A DNA stretch of 64,000 nucleotides from Nectonema munidae (taxonomy: Eukaryota > Nematomorpha > Nectonematoida > Nectonematidae), in assembly GCA_030549495.1 (NCBI GenBank), contig JAUIRK010000924.1:32104-96103 (forward strand). Direction: 5' to 3'. This document shows positions 21,456 through 34,265 of the stretch, piece by piece; the stretch's first letter is position 1, and the number at the start of each line of letters is the position of its first letter. The notes beneath the pieces are model-generated. The model did not search any database, had not been told where the DNA came from, and was given only the letters and a program-made list of their open reading frames with translations. Position numbers and translations under genes: made by a program.

Positions 21456-24104
21456 AAAAACATTGGGGCTCTTATGACATTAGGATGGTTCAACAAAATA
21501 TATTAAAAAAAAAATTTTTTATTATTTATTTAGAACTTTTAAAATAGTTTCAAGTTGAAAGAAAATAAACTATGCAAAAAATTGACTTAAAAATTTAAGT
21601 TTAAAGGTTACTCAACGCTATTGAAAATGACATATTAGGTAAATGAAACTTTTTTTACGTCAATGTGCAAATAGAACACAAATTTTTAAACTTCAATTTT
21701 AGATGGAAGCACGTTAGATAGAATAGATGAACTTGTAGATCCAACTAACGAAACTTGCCCTTCAGAACGTGTTTTTAAACTCATTTAAAAAATTTTATAT
21801 TATAATATTTCATAAAAAATTCATCACACTCCTATTTTACGAATTTTTTACATCTTCATATTTTGTGCTGAATGAAGTAATAACCTAATTCATCGATAGC
21901 TTGGCAAAGCTTCGGAGGGATTTCCTATGCAGAGAAGCGTTAGCCAACTATATAGTATATAAAGTTGAAAAATTTTACACTTGTAACTTTCCTTGGGGTC
22001 ATTTTAAAAAACAACCAAACTTGACATGTGTTAAAATAAAAAGTTTTTGATTGTATCAAATTTTTATGAAGTTTCATTGAAAGATAGATAGATGATGCAC
22101 CACTTTTTTTAATGTTTATTTCCTATCTTAGTCGAACTAAGAGCGGGAAAAACTTTTAATTTTTTTTTCAAATTGAAAAACATTACAATAATATTTAGAA
22201 TTTGGCGAGTAACCTTAGCTAGGTTTTATTTAGAAAAAAAATTTTTTCGTTGTCAATTGAGACTTTTATTTACCCAAATAGAGGCTAAAATTCAAGCATT
22301 TCGATGCAATGAAAATTTATATTTTTGAGCTTTCTTCTCTATATTGATTTTTTTCTCACGCTTTATGTGTGTTGTTATTTATGACTGTCGCGTTTCATGC
22401 ATATTGTTTTTGAAGAAGTACTCATGCACAAGTGTTGACCTTATTGTTCTCATGCTTTCGCAATCAACCCAATTTTGTTTACACTCAATCTACTTTGGTT
22501 GCTTATACTTATATGGTCAAATCTTCTAAGGTCTGTAGCTGTCGCATTTCCCAACCCAATTAATTAAACGTGTGATACACCAAATGAAAGCTCATGTATT
22601 AATTTTATTGTCGTGCACATTAATTTGTTTTAAAATTGGTCTTTGAAAAATGTAATGTTTGCTCAATCGATTAAACCATGAGTTTGATTTTCATGATTGC
22701 CATTTCATCACCGGGTTTCAAACAAATTATTTTCATTTTAATCCAAATTTATTTATTTGTTGAAATCTCAAAAGGGTGTGATATTATTTACATAACCACG
22801 TGGTGGGATGTTCTTTGGAGGCATTTCTATGATTTCTCTCCTCTAATTTTTCTTTATGTATAGTGAAGAAGTGATATAAAATTATTCGGAGGCAAATTAA
22901 CCCCTGTAATATTGAAGATTGAATGACATACTATGGTAGTTTAAATTTAAAACTAGTTTAGAATGATTTATTTTTTTTATTCTATCCACTTTTTGTGTTT
23001 TATATTTCGCCACAAATAAAAAAGAAATCAGTATACAAGTTACTTTAACAAAAATTGTTTGAAAAATTTCTTTACGTTGCCTCACGTAAAGTGGTGAAAT
23101 TTCATTGTATATATAGGACACCTCAAACATAAATTCATAATTTACCGAAAACTAAATCTAAATAAATATCACATTCCATGTCAATCGGCTAAATTTTGCA
23201 ATCACATTTCCTTTCTGCGAGGGTGCTTTTATTCTCTCAAAAAACTCTTCTTCTGTAATGTTCAACCAAAACATCGATTTACGTAATTTTTTTACACATA
23301 ACTCCATCTTGATGTCAAACACCCTTAGGCCGAGACACTGATTTTACTGGGGGATTTGGTATAACAGCCCTGAGATGAGTTTTGGTGATCTTCAATTCAC
23401 CAAAACAAAAAATTTTCTGATTGGCTTTTTAGTGAAAGCAAATTTTTATTTATAAAATTTTTTGTCAAAATGGTTAAATTTTACTTTGTTAAAATAAATA
23501 TCTTTTAAATCGCACAATTTTGCGTGAAATTGAAGGTTTTTTAGTGAAAAGACGCCACATGAAAAATATCATTTTATTGAAAACTGTAAAAATTTTATTA
23601 TTATTTTATTTTTAAAGCTTACTTATTATTTTAAATTATTTTATTTTATTTTTAAAGCTTGACTTTTAAATGAAAATATCTTTTTGATCATAAATTTTTT
23701 TGAAAACAGAAGTTTGCAGTGAAAAGACGCATTCTTGAAAAAACATTTTCAGGCTTTATAAAAACCACACTTTTCAGTAAAAAGACGTACGAGAGTCAAA
23801 ATTAAATTGGAGGCAGAATATAATATTTTCCCTATGACCCGGCAACTCTGATACGTGTAAGAAAAGATAAACTTAAAAAATACGGTATTGTAATTATTTT
23901 GTAAAATTTTATTTTTAAAAATAAAATTAATAAGTTTGATTGGGTTTCAAGCAATAATGATTTAAATAAATAACGATTGATAAGAAAATTAAAGTATTTA
24001 AAATAACATTAAAATATAAAACGTTCAACTAAATTTAAAACAATTTTTTTAGATGATTTTGTATTAATAAATAATAAGTAAAATTGCGTAAAAGGGGATA
24101 AAAA
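21456..24104. other. AT-rich, no gene seen
   Basis: No coding or RNA feature was recognised. It includes a third copy of the motif TGATATAAAAT followed by GGAGGCA (about 22872), and three phrases of the type AGTGAAAAGACG (about 23544, 23718 and 23777), suggesting old tandem or dispersed repeat remains. Confidence 0.5.
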
Positions 24105-27100
24105 TCAGTAATCCTTGATTCCCAAACATCTTGGATCAAAATCGAATGGAATCGGCGCTCTGATTTCAAGCCATCCATCATTTGTTAGAACGGAGTCCAA
24201 TGCATCAGGGTTTATGCAACTAGGCAGAGATATCTCACGGTGAAATCGACGATATGAACTGGAGTTTGGGTGAGAGAGTTCTTGTTCTGCTGACACCAAT
24301 AAGTTTCCTCTATCTGTACTCACCTAAAAGAAGGTAAATTATACTTCTTTTGCTATTTTATCTGTTCTATGAAAAACATTTTGGAACTTATATTCATTAA
24401 TTTTAGGAGTTTTGAAACTCATTTGTAATATTTTTTATTGATTAAAAAATTTATTTATGACAAAATTGTAAGATATGCAATCCAGCTCTTTCATTACGAA
24501 AGAGGCCAAAATATGTAGGCAGGGAAAATATGGAAGAAGAATACAGGCGCAAGGAAATGATATATTTAATTAAGAAATTAATTCAAGATAAAAATTGTTT
24601 ACTTCATTCCCTTTATCACTTCCTCATATATCATAAAATAGAATACTTGGCCTAATCAATTCCTAACACGCATATCATTAGATGGTCTTGATTAGGACAG
24701 TGAGGATAGGTCAAGCAGTTTTGTTCACTCAACATTTCAACACTTTTGAGATGAAAAGGATTGGTGTAAAAGTATAGAATGACATATTCATAAGTTCTTA
24801 ATGTGTAGTGAGTCGATTTCGTGCAACGCAATAAAATGTTCTTTTAGATACTTCATCTGTTTAGTTTTGGTTCAAAATTTGGAAAAAATATTTCAAATAA
24901 GATAACGTAATACAACGACACACGAGCAACAAGATTGGCCTTAGCTTTTATATATTTTAAATAAATGTTTGCAATATTCTTTAGAGCAATCGTCTCATTT
25001 GTCCTTTTAAAAAACGTAATTTGAAATAATATAGTTTCTTAAGCAAAATTAAGTAACATTAAAATTGATATATAGTGTTAAATAACAAATTTATGTAAAA
25101 TTCGATAATTGTTGAAAAACTTTATTCAAAATTCAATTATTACAAAGTAAAAAAAGAGTGCTTTCAACTTTGCAGTCTTTTAGCAACAGTCTTAAAACTT
25201 TTTTAGAGCAGAAAAAGATTTTCAACACTCAATTGAGAGACAGGCAATGACGTAGTTAGCAGGGGACAGTGGGGACGGACCACGTAGGCGGCAATATTAA
25301 TATATCATTAATAATAAAAGTTCAATAGTAATGTCATAAATTTCAATAGTAATGGAATAAGGATTTGCTGTGCATGTTCCCTTATTTTGCATACCTATAC
25401 TATTCAGTTTTCATCGTTTTAGGTGATATCACAGCTTTTAAGCGGCAGCGAAACTAGCATCCGGTCCTGGTGATACTTATGCTAACGCCACTCGCGACAG
25501 GCAAAGATAAGACGACAATTTCTTAAGTAACGAGCTTGAATTTGAAAAAAAGTGTCCATGGTTATCATAATTGGGTTTTTTATCGAACGTAAAAACTTTC
25601 GAGCGTATTTTTGATGATAGTGAAAATGATAAACTTAGTGCAATACACAACAATAATGAGTACTTTAACTTCATTTGGATGGTAGCCTTCAAGGTCAAAG
25701 ACTAATTTAGCAAACTTGGATCCGTCTTTAGCTGTTTCAATCGTTCGAACATCGTTATCCCATTTGGACTCCTTAGTCTTCCAAAAGTCATCATTACTTC
25801 TTCTACGAAAGAAATCATCTTTATCTCCCCAGTGAGATGCACCAAATGGACGTGAAATAATTTTCGCTTCAGGTCCGTCATCTTCAAAGCGGATTCTTCG
25901 ATCGTAATCATCCTGAGATCTTCCTTTTAATGCTTCTAATGAAAAAACAAAAAACAACAGAATCAGAAAAAGCTACTTCAAGAAATCATTTCTAAAATAC
26001 AATACACTGGAGCTTCTCAACGCTGTATAGCCATTGTATAGGACTGGTGCTTCAAAAAGTAGCCTGATCTCATGGCTGAAGCTTTTCGTATTCTACAGAA
26101 GTTTTACTCCATTATAGACGAACACAATTGAAAAAAAGTAAAAAGAAAAGAAAATTTGTAATTATAGCAACATGTTTTGAAAGCAATCACAGACAATAGC
26201 CCTAAAGACAACTGTTATCGAAAATAGGTTCGCCCATTTTTCCTTAATTTAAATTAAGCTTATTATCGCATTAAAATTAAAGCACATCCGACAGATGTAT
26301 TTCATAATTGGTTGCTTGATTTCATAATTTATAATATAAATTTAGTTCATTTAATTCAGGAGTCACAAAACTTTTTTGAAGCAGGCTAGATCACTGAAAA
26401 GTTGAAAAACGAAGAACGCAATATTGAAAAGTTAAAAAACATTCGCATTATGAAATTCCTATTAATACTTCTCATTCATAAGTTCTGTAAAATTCTTTTG
26501 AAGGATTAGAACTGAACTACATAAAGCAAACTTAATAATATTTAAAAAAATCATTAAACAAAGCAAAAATAAATAAGAATAAGTCAAAATATAAACAAAA
26601 TATCTGTGCAAATATCATAAAAATTAAAACTGTGTAGTAAAAAATAAATAACATAATTTTTAAAATATCATTAAATTTAGGTTTTATAAGTCGTTGAATC
26701 CAATCAAAAGTAATGCTTTTAAAAGTCATCCATTAGTCTCGCTTACAGATTGGGTTCACAAAAGATTTCATTTTTAATTTTATCCAGATCTGAAAATCTT
26801 TCTGAAAAATGTTTATTCAAATCATAGAATTTTTTTTATGAAAATCAAGTTTAATAGTTCCTGTAATAGTAGAGCAAAATTCTTTGAAACATTGAAAATT
26901 AGAAAATTTTCTGTATTTCAAAACATTTTTTTCGAAATTTCTTGACGAGTCTATTAAAATCACAAATAAGATTATTTTTTATTTAATCCATTCATACAAG
27001 ATGCAATGTCAACTAAAAATGCTAATTTTGATGGCCTTACAGACCATTGGATTAGCTTTCTTGTTTTAGTAAGAAAAATATGTTTCGTTTCGAAGCTTAA

Positions 27101-28392
27101 AAAATGGAAATAAAATTTTATCAGAACTGAACAATCTTAAAGTTGTGTGTAAAGGCAAGTCTAAAAATTATAAATCAACATCTTCAAGAAAAGTTTAAAA
27201 CTGACAACAATTTAGTGCGTGCCCTCTAATGAAACTTACAACAGAAACCACAGCACACAAGAAAGAGTCTTTAAGTCTTTTACACCTAAAATTTGTTGAT
27301 CTAAAAGGCAGTGGAAAAAATTGAATTTGTAATTGCCAAATCTACTCATTTTGTTTTAATTTGCCCAACTACACCTTTTTAATACCAGCTATATTTTCCG
27401 TCCATCAGCTGTAATACCTCATAGTTGATTCCACTGAAGGTTTTGCAAAACTTTTTCAATTTCTATAAAAATGCCTCCAGTGATTTTTACCATGCATTCT
27501 ACAAACTGAAGCTAACTCTTCTATTGTCTGAAAATCAGAATTAACACCACGGATAAAAAAGAACAGAAAAATTGGACAAAACATCCTAGAGCAAATAAAA
27601 TAAAAACTAAAAATTCGCAGCGAATTTCTTTCGCATTGAATGAATAAACGAATCGAGTACCCCACAACTTGAACTTATTTGTGGTGTTATTCTCGCTTTT
27701 AGATAATAGAAGATATTTTTAGCAAAAGATATAAATCTAAGAATTCAAGGGTGAGAACAATATGTAAATCAAATAATAAGTAAACAAAAAAACGATATTC
27801 TCAATATTGAATTGGCAATCAAACATATGGTACATTTTGCAATTTTATAGAAGATGGTTTCTGTATACACTATATTTTTATTAAACATTTTTAAAATCGC
27901 AGTTCGTTTATCATATAATTAGCGGATGTGTTGGCTGAATAAAATTGTTTCCCCATGGATCGATAAATTTGCTACACTGAGGATACAGAAAAAGTGGATA
28001 AAATGAAGAAATCGTCTTCGTCCTCTAAAAAGGACGATATGCTTCAATGAGTTACGTTTATTAATTGATTTAATGTAATCATCCCTTCAGAGATGAGTAG
28101 CAATTTAACATAAATGGAAAAAGAAATAAAAATTGGTCACTTTATAAATATTTTCAGTGAGGGATTCGTTGAAAGGGTGCGGGATGAGATGAGTACAGGG
28201 CGGTTAGAGAATAAAGAGATTACGTGGAGAAGGTGGCCTGCGGGGTGGCGATTTGTAACGCCATGAAGGAAAACTACTTCTCATATTGTCCATTTCAGTG
28301 CGAATTCGAGAAAATTCTTTGTCCACTTTTGAGCTGCTTGCCCGGTTGTTCTCTTCATAAATAGGACCTCTTTGCACTGGAATCGATGTCAT
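24105..28392 (-). CDS. Small heat-shock protein (alpha-crystallin/HSP20), three exons
   Basis: A cytosolic ATP-independent chaperone. Exon 1 (28392-28224) starts MTSIPVQRGPIYEENN and ends at donor GTAATC in phase 1. Exon 2 (25935-25664) follows a TTTTTTCATTAG acceptor; the split codon becomes CAA (Gln). Its donor is GTACTC in phase 0. Exon 3 (24323-24105) follows CTTTTAG and ends KDY then TGA. The coding total is 169+272+219=660 bases, or 219 residues. The alpha-crystallin domain spans about residues 128-205, from FAKLVFDLEGYHPNEVKV across the exon 2/3 junction into STDRGNLLVSAEQE, and ends WLEIRAPI. The N-terminal arm is long, with an SPPRRPPSP stretch and a highly charged middle (DDFFRRRSNDDFW). 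The C-terminal extension lacks a clear I-x-I motif. Both introns hold transposon remains. No heat-shock element could be called. Confidence 0.88.
25246..25495. mobile_element. MITE in heat-shock gene intron 2
   Basis: A 250-bp segment bounded by GACAGGC on both sides (25239-25245 and 25496-25502). The ends are AATGACGTAGTTAGCA and, reverse-complemented, CGAGTGGCGTTAGCA, an imperfect inverted repeat. The 7-bp duplication (8 bp with one mismatch) suggests hAT, but the evidence is modest. Confidence 0.5.
26357..27760 (-). pseudogene. hAT relic (GTF2IRD2/Charlie-like) in heat-shock gene intron 1
   Basis: Minus-strand remains include FFIRGVNSDFQTIEELASVC then RMHGKN (about 27560-27480) and PSKLAFLVDIASCMNGLN (about 27039-26985). 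These correspond to the FIRGVD..FEITEELL and LAFLVDIT..LN blocks of GTF2IRD2-type hAT transposases. A CAGGAGTCACAAAACTTTTT end at 26357 resembles the terminal repeat of this group and would be the element's 3' terminus. It is heavily decayed and clearly older than the LINE at 45-49 kb. Confidence 0.7.
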
Positions 28393-29044
28393 AAAGGCAA
28401 ATTAATCGTGTTGCTGAAAAAGTGTTTTAGAGGATAAAAAATTGCACATTAGTTTTCACATGCAAAGCAGCAATACATATGTTTCTTTTACAGATAATTG
28501 TATGTGTGTACTATGAATTGTTTTCTATATGTGTAATTATCCTCTAATCCCATCCCTTTACTTCATCAATATTCCCACATGTTTTCTCTTAGTTTCTTCT
28601 CACTTGATAAAAATATTCCCATACTCTATGTTAGGCTTAGATGTTCTCGTAATGACCCTCATCTCCACCCTTCCTTCATTCATTCCTAATCTTGTTGTGA
28701 TATACCTCGCACTACCTCTCCTTCCTCGCACTTATTTTGCCAACGGGTTTGATGGTCTATTGATGACCATGGTGGTCGTAAATTCATCTTTGGCTTCAGA
28801 TTATTTCTAGATAGAGGATTTTTGTTTCCTTTTTTTCATGAATAAAAGTTTTACTGCCTATTAATTAATATATAAGTTTGTTTTGAATTTACCTTCAACT
28901 AAGATTGCTTTTGAAAATTATCGTTTTTTGCTGCCATTTCTTGAAATGTCCCGTTTTTGTCGTACAAAGTATGGTCAGACTTGATATATTGTCTGAGATT
29001 CTGTCTAAAATATTTGTACTTTAAATAAAGTTCTCTTCCCTTAG
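28393..29044. other. Upstream of the heat-shock gene; repeat copy, no gene
   Basis: Should include the heat-shock gene promoter just above 28392; I see no convincing TATA box or GAAnnTTC array. At 28761-28850 lies one copy of a dispersed repeat (TGATGACCATGGTGGTCG, then TTTTTTTCATGAA) shared with 52863-52945. Confidence 0.5.
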
Positions 29045-29115
29045 ACTAGAGGTGGGCAAACCACGACCCGAGGGCCGCGTGACGAACTCCAAAGCTTTTA
29101 ATGTGGCCCGCTCAG
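29045..29115 (+). repeat. hAT terminal-repeat-like end
   Basis: AGAGGTGGGCAAACCACGAC then GAGGGCCGCGTG and GTGGCCCGC closely resemble the CAG-GGTGGGCAAAC-GGCCCG ends of Charlie-type hATs. No matching partner end was found downstream, so the element is truncated or the partner has decayed. Confidence 0.5.
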
Positions 29116-29805
29116 ATGAAGTTATTTAGGCTCATTCACCGTCAGTTCAATATGATGATTCAAAAAATTTTGATCCAACTTACTCCTACTGAATATTTGG
29201 CAAAGCATCATTCCACCAAATTGAATGAAATATTTCAAATACTCCCAGCACTTGCCAAGACATAAGGGAGAAAAAATTAAAAACTTTGAATAATAACGAA
29301 TTTTCTTACACGCTTTTCATATAAAAGTACTTCAACTGATGTTGATATCTATTTCAATCATCATTAGACGCATGCAAATAAAACTAAATTTTGTGTTTTA
29401 GAAATATTCAAGTGAAATTTTGAGATGCCAATTATGTACGAAAATAGTTGAGGCTTTGCATCTAAAGCTCGTAAAAAGGCAGCACATATGTGCCGATCGC
29501 TGGAGAACTCAGACATTAGCTGAAGAAAATTCCCCTGCAGGTTCTTAGCGGAAGCATAATTACGGAGGAAGAAGTTCGTTCACAGCCACACCACAATGTA
29601 TTTTGTATTTTGTATTTGTACACCCGCGCGCTGGAAGAAAAGTTTGTCCACAGCGGCCTCGCAACCGCATTCTGTTAAATCTCTCAACTTAAACGCGACC
29701 TGCAGTCTCAAAAATCACTGATCGTTTACCTTCAATATGCAAATCACCAGCCAAATAACAATACTACAATCTGTTTATAGGATTCATAAAATTTTATTTT
29801 GCACG
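29116..29805. other. Probable interior of a decayed hAT, no gene
   Basis: Slightly more GC-rich than its surroundings near 29480-29700. No transposase block could be read with confidence. Confidence 0.4.
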
Positions 29806-29947
29806 TAGACCTGTTTAAAGTCCAGTCTGGACTAGACCGTCTATAGATTGAACCACATCTCAGTGGACTACAGAAATTAAAGCGCTGACCGAATAAACCA
29901 CTAAGACCCCTTTTAACCCGTTCTGAACCGAAACATAAACAGGTCTA
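29806..29947. repeat. 142-bp palindrome-ended element
   Basis: A perfect 12-bp inverted pair, TAGACCTGTTTA at 29806-29817 and TAAACAGGTCTA at 29936-29947, brackets a segment that also contains the imperfect palindrome AGTCCAGTCTGGACTAG. A short MITE-like element is the likely explanation; no target duplication is clear. Confidence 0.55.
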
Positions 29948-32547
29948 TTTGAATACTTCATAAAGTAGTAGGTCCACATTATTAATCATATAATTCTGCA
30001 CACAATTTTCCATAAATAGAAATAAAAACTCTACTGGCATACATCTAGACATACTCTGAGGTCAAAGATTCTAATTATTTACAATTGATAAATCTAAATA
30101 TGTACTAATAGCAATCAATTCTGAAAAAATTTTTTCGCAGGGAAAGCTGGAATAAAGAAATAGTCTAGAGTTAGTTTTGCAAGACATATACATGTTTTAC
30201 CGTCATTTTTTTCCAATATTGTAAAGGATAAGAAAAGAAAGAGAAATGAAACAGTCCGTGAATAAATGTCAATTTTTTAATGATATATTTTTCCTTCCCA
30301 TCGTGCAATTGTTCTGTGCTGTTCAAAATCGCCCTTCAAAGATACTGCAATTTTATCTAATAACTCATTTAATTATTTTATGAATTAGATGGTTATTTAA
30401 GCTCATATGTCTTTGCAATTTTAATTTTTTTTTATTAACAGGTTTTATTTATCTTAGGATTTTAGCCGGACTGCACCTTTAATTAAAAGACCTGACCCAA
30501 TCAAGATTTATTAAGAATGTTTCAAAGTATGACCGAACTGAATCGAAAAAATTGTGAATTATTGTGAATTGCACAACATGAGAATGCCTTTTCTCATTAT
30601 TAAGAATAAAAGTTTTCAGTTAAAATTTTTGAGGAAAACAAATATTTTGAGGGCAATTGTTCTGAAAACTAAAGGTAACGTAGGATCTGATATAGATCTT
30701 TGCTTTTGAAAGCCGAAAACTGTGATAAAAATCTTATAAATATATCGCTTCAAAAAGCTCCTTCTAATATATATTTTTAGAATCAAACCAAAAGAAATTT
30801 AAAAATGAGAGTATAGTAAAAGTTTCTTAGGAAAATCACATTTCGAATACTGAAAGCCCCTCACGCGTTTCTAAATTTTTCATTTTGTTTTTAAATTAAT
30901 TTTGAAACAAATTATTACAACAATCAATGGCTGATCATAAATGGGGCTTCGAAAAATGATCAGCCTGTACTCTTTAAATGGGAAAAACTACTCCGCCGCC
31001 TCTTTTCGTTTAAAAATTTAAAAGAACATAAAAAGAAATATTTTTTGATTCTTGAAAAAAGGCAAATGATGGTAAAAAAAGTTGTGAAATTAAAACAAGA
31101 TTGAAATTTGGCCGCGTTAATCATTTGAAAATAAAAGTAAAGAGGTTAGGAATAAAATTAAAAGCGATATGTGGATGAAATTTAGAAATTACAAAAGCTC
31201 TGAACTTAGTTTAAACTACGGTATACGTCGCAAAATTTATAAAGAAACGATATCACGACATACTACACCTTGAACGACATAATGGCCAGATGCGAGCACT
31301 CAACGGAAAATGAATGGCTCGTACCAACTACAGAAAGGAAGAATCCTTTGCCTGCTGCTGCTCCCAACGCCGCTTACACAATCAAAAGCTAAAGAAGCGA
31401 AAAGATAAACAAACATAAAAGTAAAGCAGAATACCGTCGTCTCCCACAATGCAGACTAATCAGCTGAAAGTTTACGAAGTTTTCGGAAAAATTCGGTAGA
31501 ACCGACTTCGGGAGTTGCGTTTTGGCAAGGATTCGAAGATAAAATAGCAGTATTATTATAATGTGTATAAAGTTTATGCCAAATTATGATGGCCTTGAAT
31601 GCGCAAATACATGATGATTGCTAAGAGTTGATGATGACGAAATATTATGTTGGAGAAGGTGACGTAATTTTTATCGCTTCGTGTACTCAGTACACAATCA
31701 TAAAACGCAAAACATTCACACTCGCAATCTCTTCCACGCAACACAGACTTATCGATTTATCGAGTTTCATTGAAGCAGGAAGATGATGCTGTCGTAATAC
31801 GCGATTCCACTGGTGTTTTTTTTATATCTATTGCGCGTACTTTCAAGTGTTTGACTGTTGAGATTGTCTGTGTCTGACATATGTTCCCAGTTCTTGTAGG
31901 ATATGTATTCACAAATTTATATAATTTTGCAACTTGGGGTTTAGGGTTTTTATGTGACTATAAAATTCCTGCTTTTTCAGGAGAAAGATTAATCCGTACC
32001 CGTTTTTTTTCTTTCGCTAACTTGCCAAGAGAATTTCCACGGACAAAATATAGATAAAATATGTAACTTAATATATTTATAAACAGGTCTGGGTTTGTGT
32101 TCATGACCATTATTTGCTTTGATAATTTTGTTTTGATATTGTAATGTTCTTATTACAAGCACGCTTTATACAAATGTTGTTTTCAGCTTTAGTTTATGTA
32201 TAAGGTTTTTTAGAACTTCGGGAAGCTTAAAAACTCCAAAGATAAAAGTAGTGAATGAAAAATTTCCTACTATAATGAAGAAGAATATGATATGTGCTAT
32301 TATAGTGTTTGTATGGACAGTTTATCAAAGACAAAATTGATAAATTGATTTGACCATTTTTTAACGGCTAGTTCATGCAAATCAAAAGTTCAGCATCAGA
32401 TTTTATTACATTCAAAAGAATGAATTCTTTAAAAATGTATCTTTTTCGAAGTTTATTTATAAGTTTATATAAGTTATTATATATTTCGATAGTTTATTTC
32501 AATGATTTTAAAAATAACATGTTTGCGAATTTTGCCTCCTGTCTGGT
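29948..32547. other. Intergenic; GC-elevated patch near 31.3-31.8 kb
   Basis: Mostly AT-rich without recognisable features. From about 31290 to 31780 the sequence is visibly richer in G, C and CpG than its neighbours and not repeat-like (for example CTGCTGCTGCTCCCAACGCCG). It could be a promoter, a 5' exon or a regulatory element of an unseen gene, but no reading frame supports an exon. Confidence 0.4.
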
Positions 32548-32690
32548 CGGTTCTTCTCGGTGAATCGGTCTCACCGTCCGTTCCCCTCGGCCCCTCGGTG
32601 AATCAGTCTCACCGTCCGTTCCCCTCGGCCCCTCGGTGAATCAGTCTCACCGTCCGTTCCCCTCGGTGAATCGGTCTCCCCCCCGTACCC
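32548..32690. repeat. GC-rich minisatellite, 38-bp unit
   Basis: About four units of CCTCGGTGAATCAGTCTCAC followed by CGTCCGTTCCCCTCGGCC start at 32555, 32593, 32631 and 32661; the last spacing is 30 bp and the last unit is partial. Each unit contains GGTGA and TCACC seven bases apart, a 5-bp hairpin stem. The strong GC content stands out against the surrounding AT-rich DNA. Confidence 0.9.
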
Positions 32691-33929
32691 TTCCCCAACT
32701 CTAAATCGCTTCGCGTGGGAATATATACTGTACTTGGTTTTTTTCATCTTTGATGTCAGTCAAGTAGCATCTTTTGTTCATTGGTAAAAAGTTATCCAAT
32801 AAACTGAGAGTACTGCTATACACCAGCAACGTCTTGAAACATTCGAAATAAGGGATTATCTTATACTGTAGGCATTTGTAGTAAGCTCAAGAGATATCGC
32901 TAGACTCCATGTACAGGGGGCAAAACTGATTTTAATTGGGCCTGGGCTATGAGAGAGTGTATACATTTATATATTTCAGAGGAGTTTCAGGTGGATGGGA
33001 TCACACATAAGTCATAACAAAGAAAAACTCAAAAAAATGAATTCAGTGTTTTATTGATGTAAAATACAAGAAATGTTCAAAGAAAGGGATTGTTAGGGAC
33101 TCTGGTGCTTTGAGACCCTTTATCAAAGATTATTTTTTCTTTTAAATTTTAACCAATCAAATACGAAATTATTGATAGTATAATACCAATTTTGAACTAA
33201 AGTTTCATCAAAGTATACTAATTTTATTTACAAAACAAGATTTAGTTGTGAAACATTGATAATCTCAGGTTTGACACATATATAAATTCGTCTATTTCAT
33301 AATAACAAATTAAAAATTTTGAATAAAGAATTATGTAAATCGACATGTAATCTATTATATGGCTTGAAAATAATATTAATTTTTTGATGCAAATTTCTCA
33401 CCAACCAATAAAAATGATATTCCTTCAAATTTCCTGACTTTTCCTAAAATCTCTAGCTGCATCTTTGGACACCATTTTAATGATATAAATGACCGTCTCA
33501 AGTCAAAAACTATGAATCAAAGTTAAAAATAAATTTTTTCAATAAAATTTTGCATTATCTGTATACTGTATAGTTAACAATTTTATAATGAGCGGTGGCA
33601 TACGGTACCTTACGTTTTTAAATTACGATCGATTTTTGATAAAATTACGGTTCCAAATTAAACGGAAAAAATTGAAGTGCGATAAATATCGAAATTCGGT
33701 ACGATTTTAATTTTGTTACGATTTATACGTAGAACTTCCTTAAATTTTTATTCAGCACTCATCAGTCTTAACAGACATGCGAAAGCATGAAACGCTAGCA
33801 TAAATGTCACACACACAAAGATAAAAGTACACTTTCTTCTTTAGACGCCAACATGCGTGCTCGGGATATATATCAGAGAATAATATTTGCATTTTTTTTT
33901 CATATGTTTTTTATTCATACACGAAAGTA
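32691..33929. other. AT-rich, no gene seen
   Basis: No coding feature. GAGCGGTGGCATACGGTACC near 33592 looks like an element end, but no partner was found. Confidence 0.45.
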
Positions 33930-34265
33930 CAACGAGAATGAAGGACTGGAACCCACCTGAATCTTGGAAGAGAATAACCCGTATCATGATGATTCGCGCT
34001 GGCCATCAAAATGAAGAGATTATGAACGCTCTAATTGCGCTTGCACGGCAGAATTTCTTGAAAATCTCCAGAAAAAAGTGTTGGAGGATCCTGGCATTGG
34101 AATTCGGGCTTTGTCTTGTGAATTGAATGTTTCAGCCTCTACCATGCTCTCAATGGAGACCTTCGAACTATTCATACCAGCGTCGCAGAGGTCAACTTCT
34201 TACAGAAAAAGCCCGCAAAAAGGTTTTAAAATGTCTGAAAGTGTCAATCGTCTAATTAGATTATA
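33930..34265 (+). pseudogene. Tc1/mariner-type transposase N-terminal fragment
   Basis: ITRIMMIRAGHQNEEIMNAL and then, in another frame, KVLEDPGIGIRALSCELNVS match the first and second helix-turn-helix segments of a mariner-like DNA-binding domain (RAGHK..EIMNAL; DP..SMRS.A.ELNVS). Only the N-terminal third remains. A terminal end might lie near 34540-34590 but was not proved. Confidence 0.6.

Noticed and set aside
28529-28810. 93-codon plus-strand frame with hydrophobic residues
   Set aside because: Lies upstream of and antisense to the heat-shock gene and overlaps a dispersed repeat; no recognisable domain or splice context.
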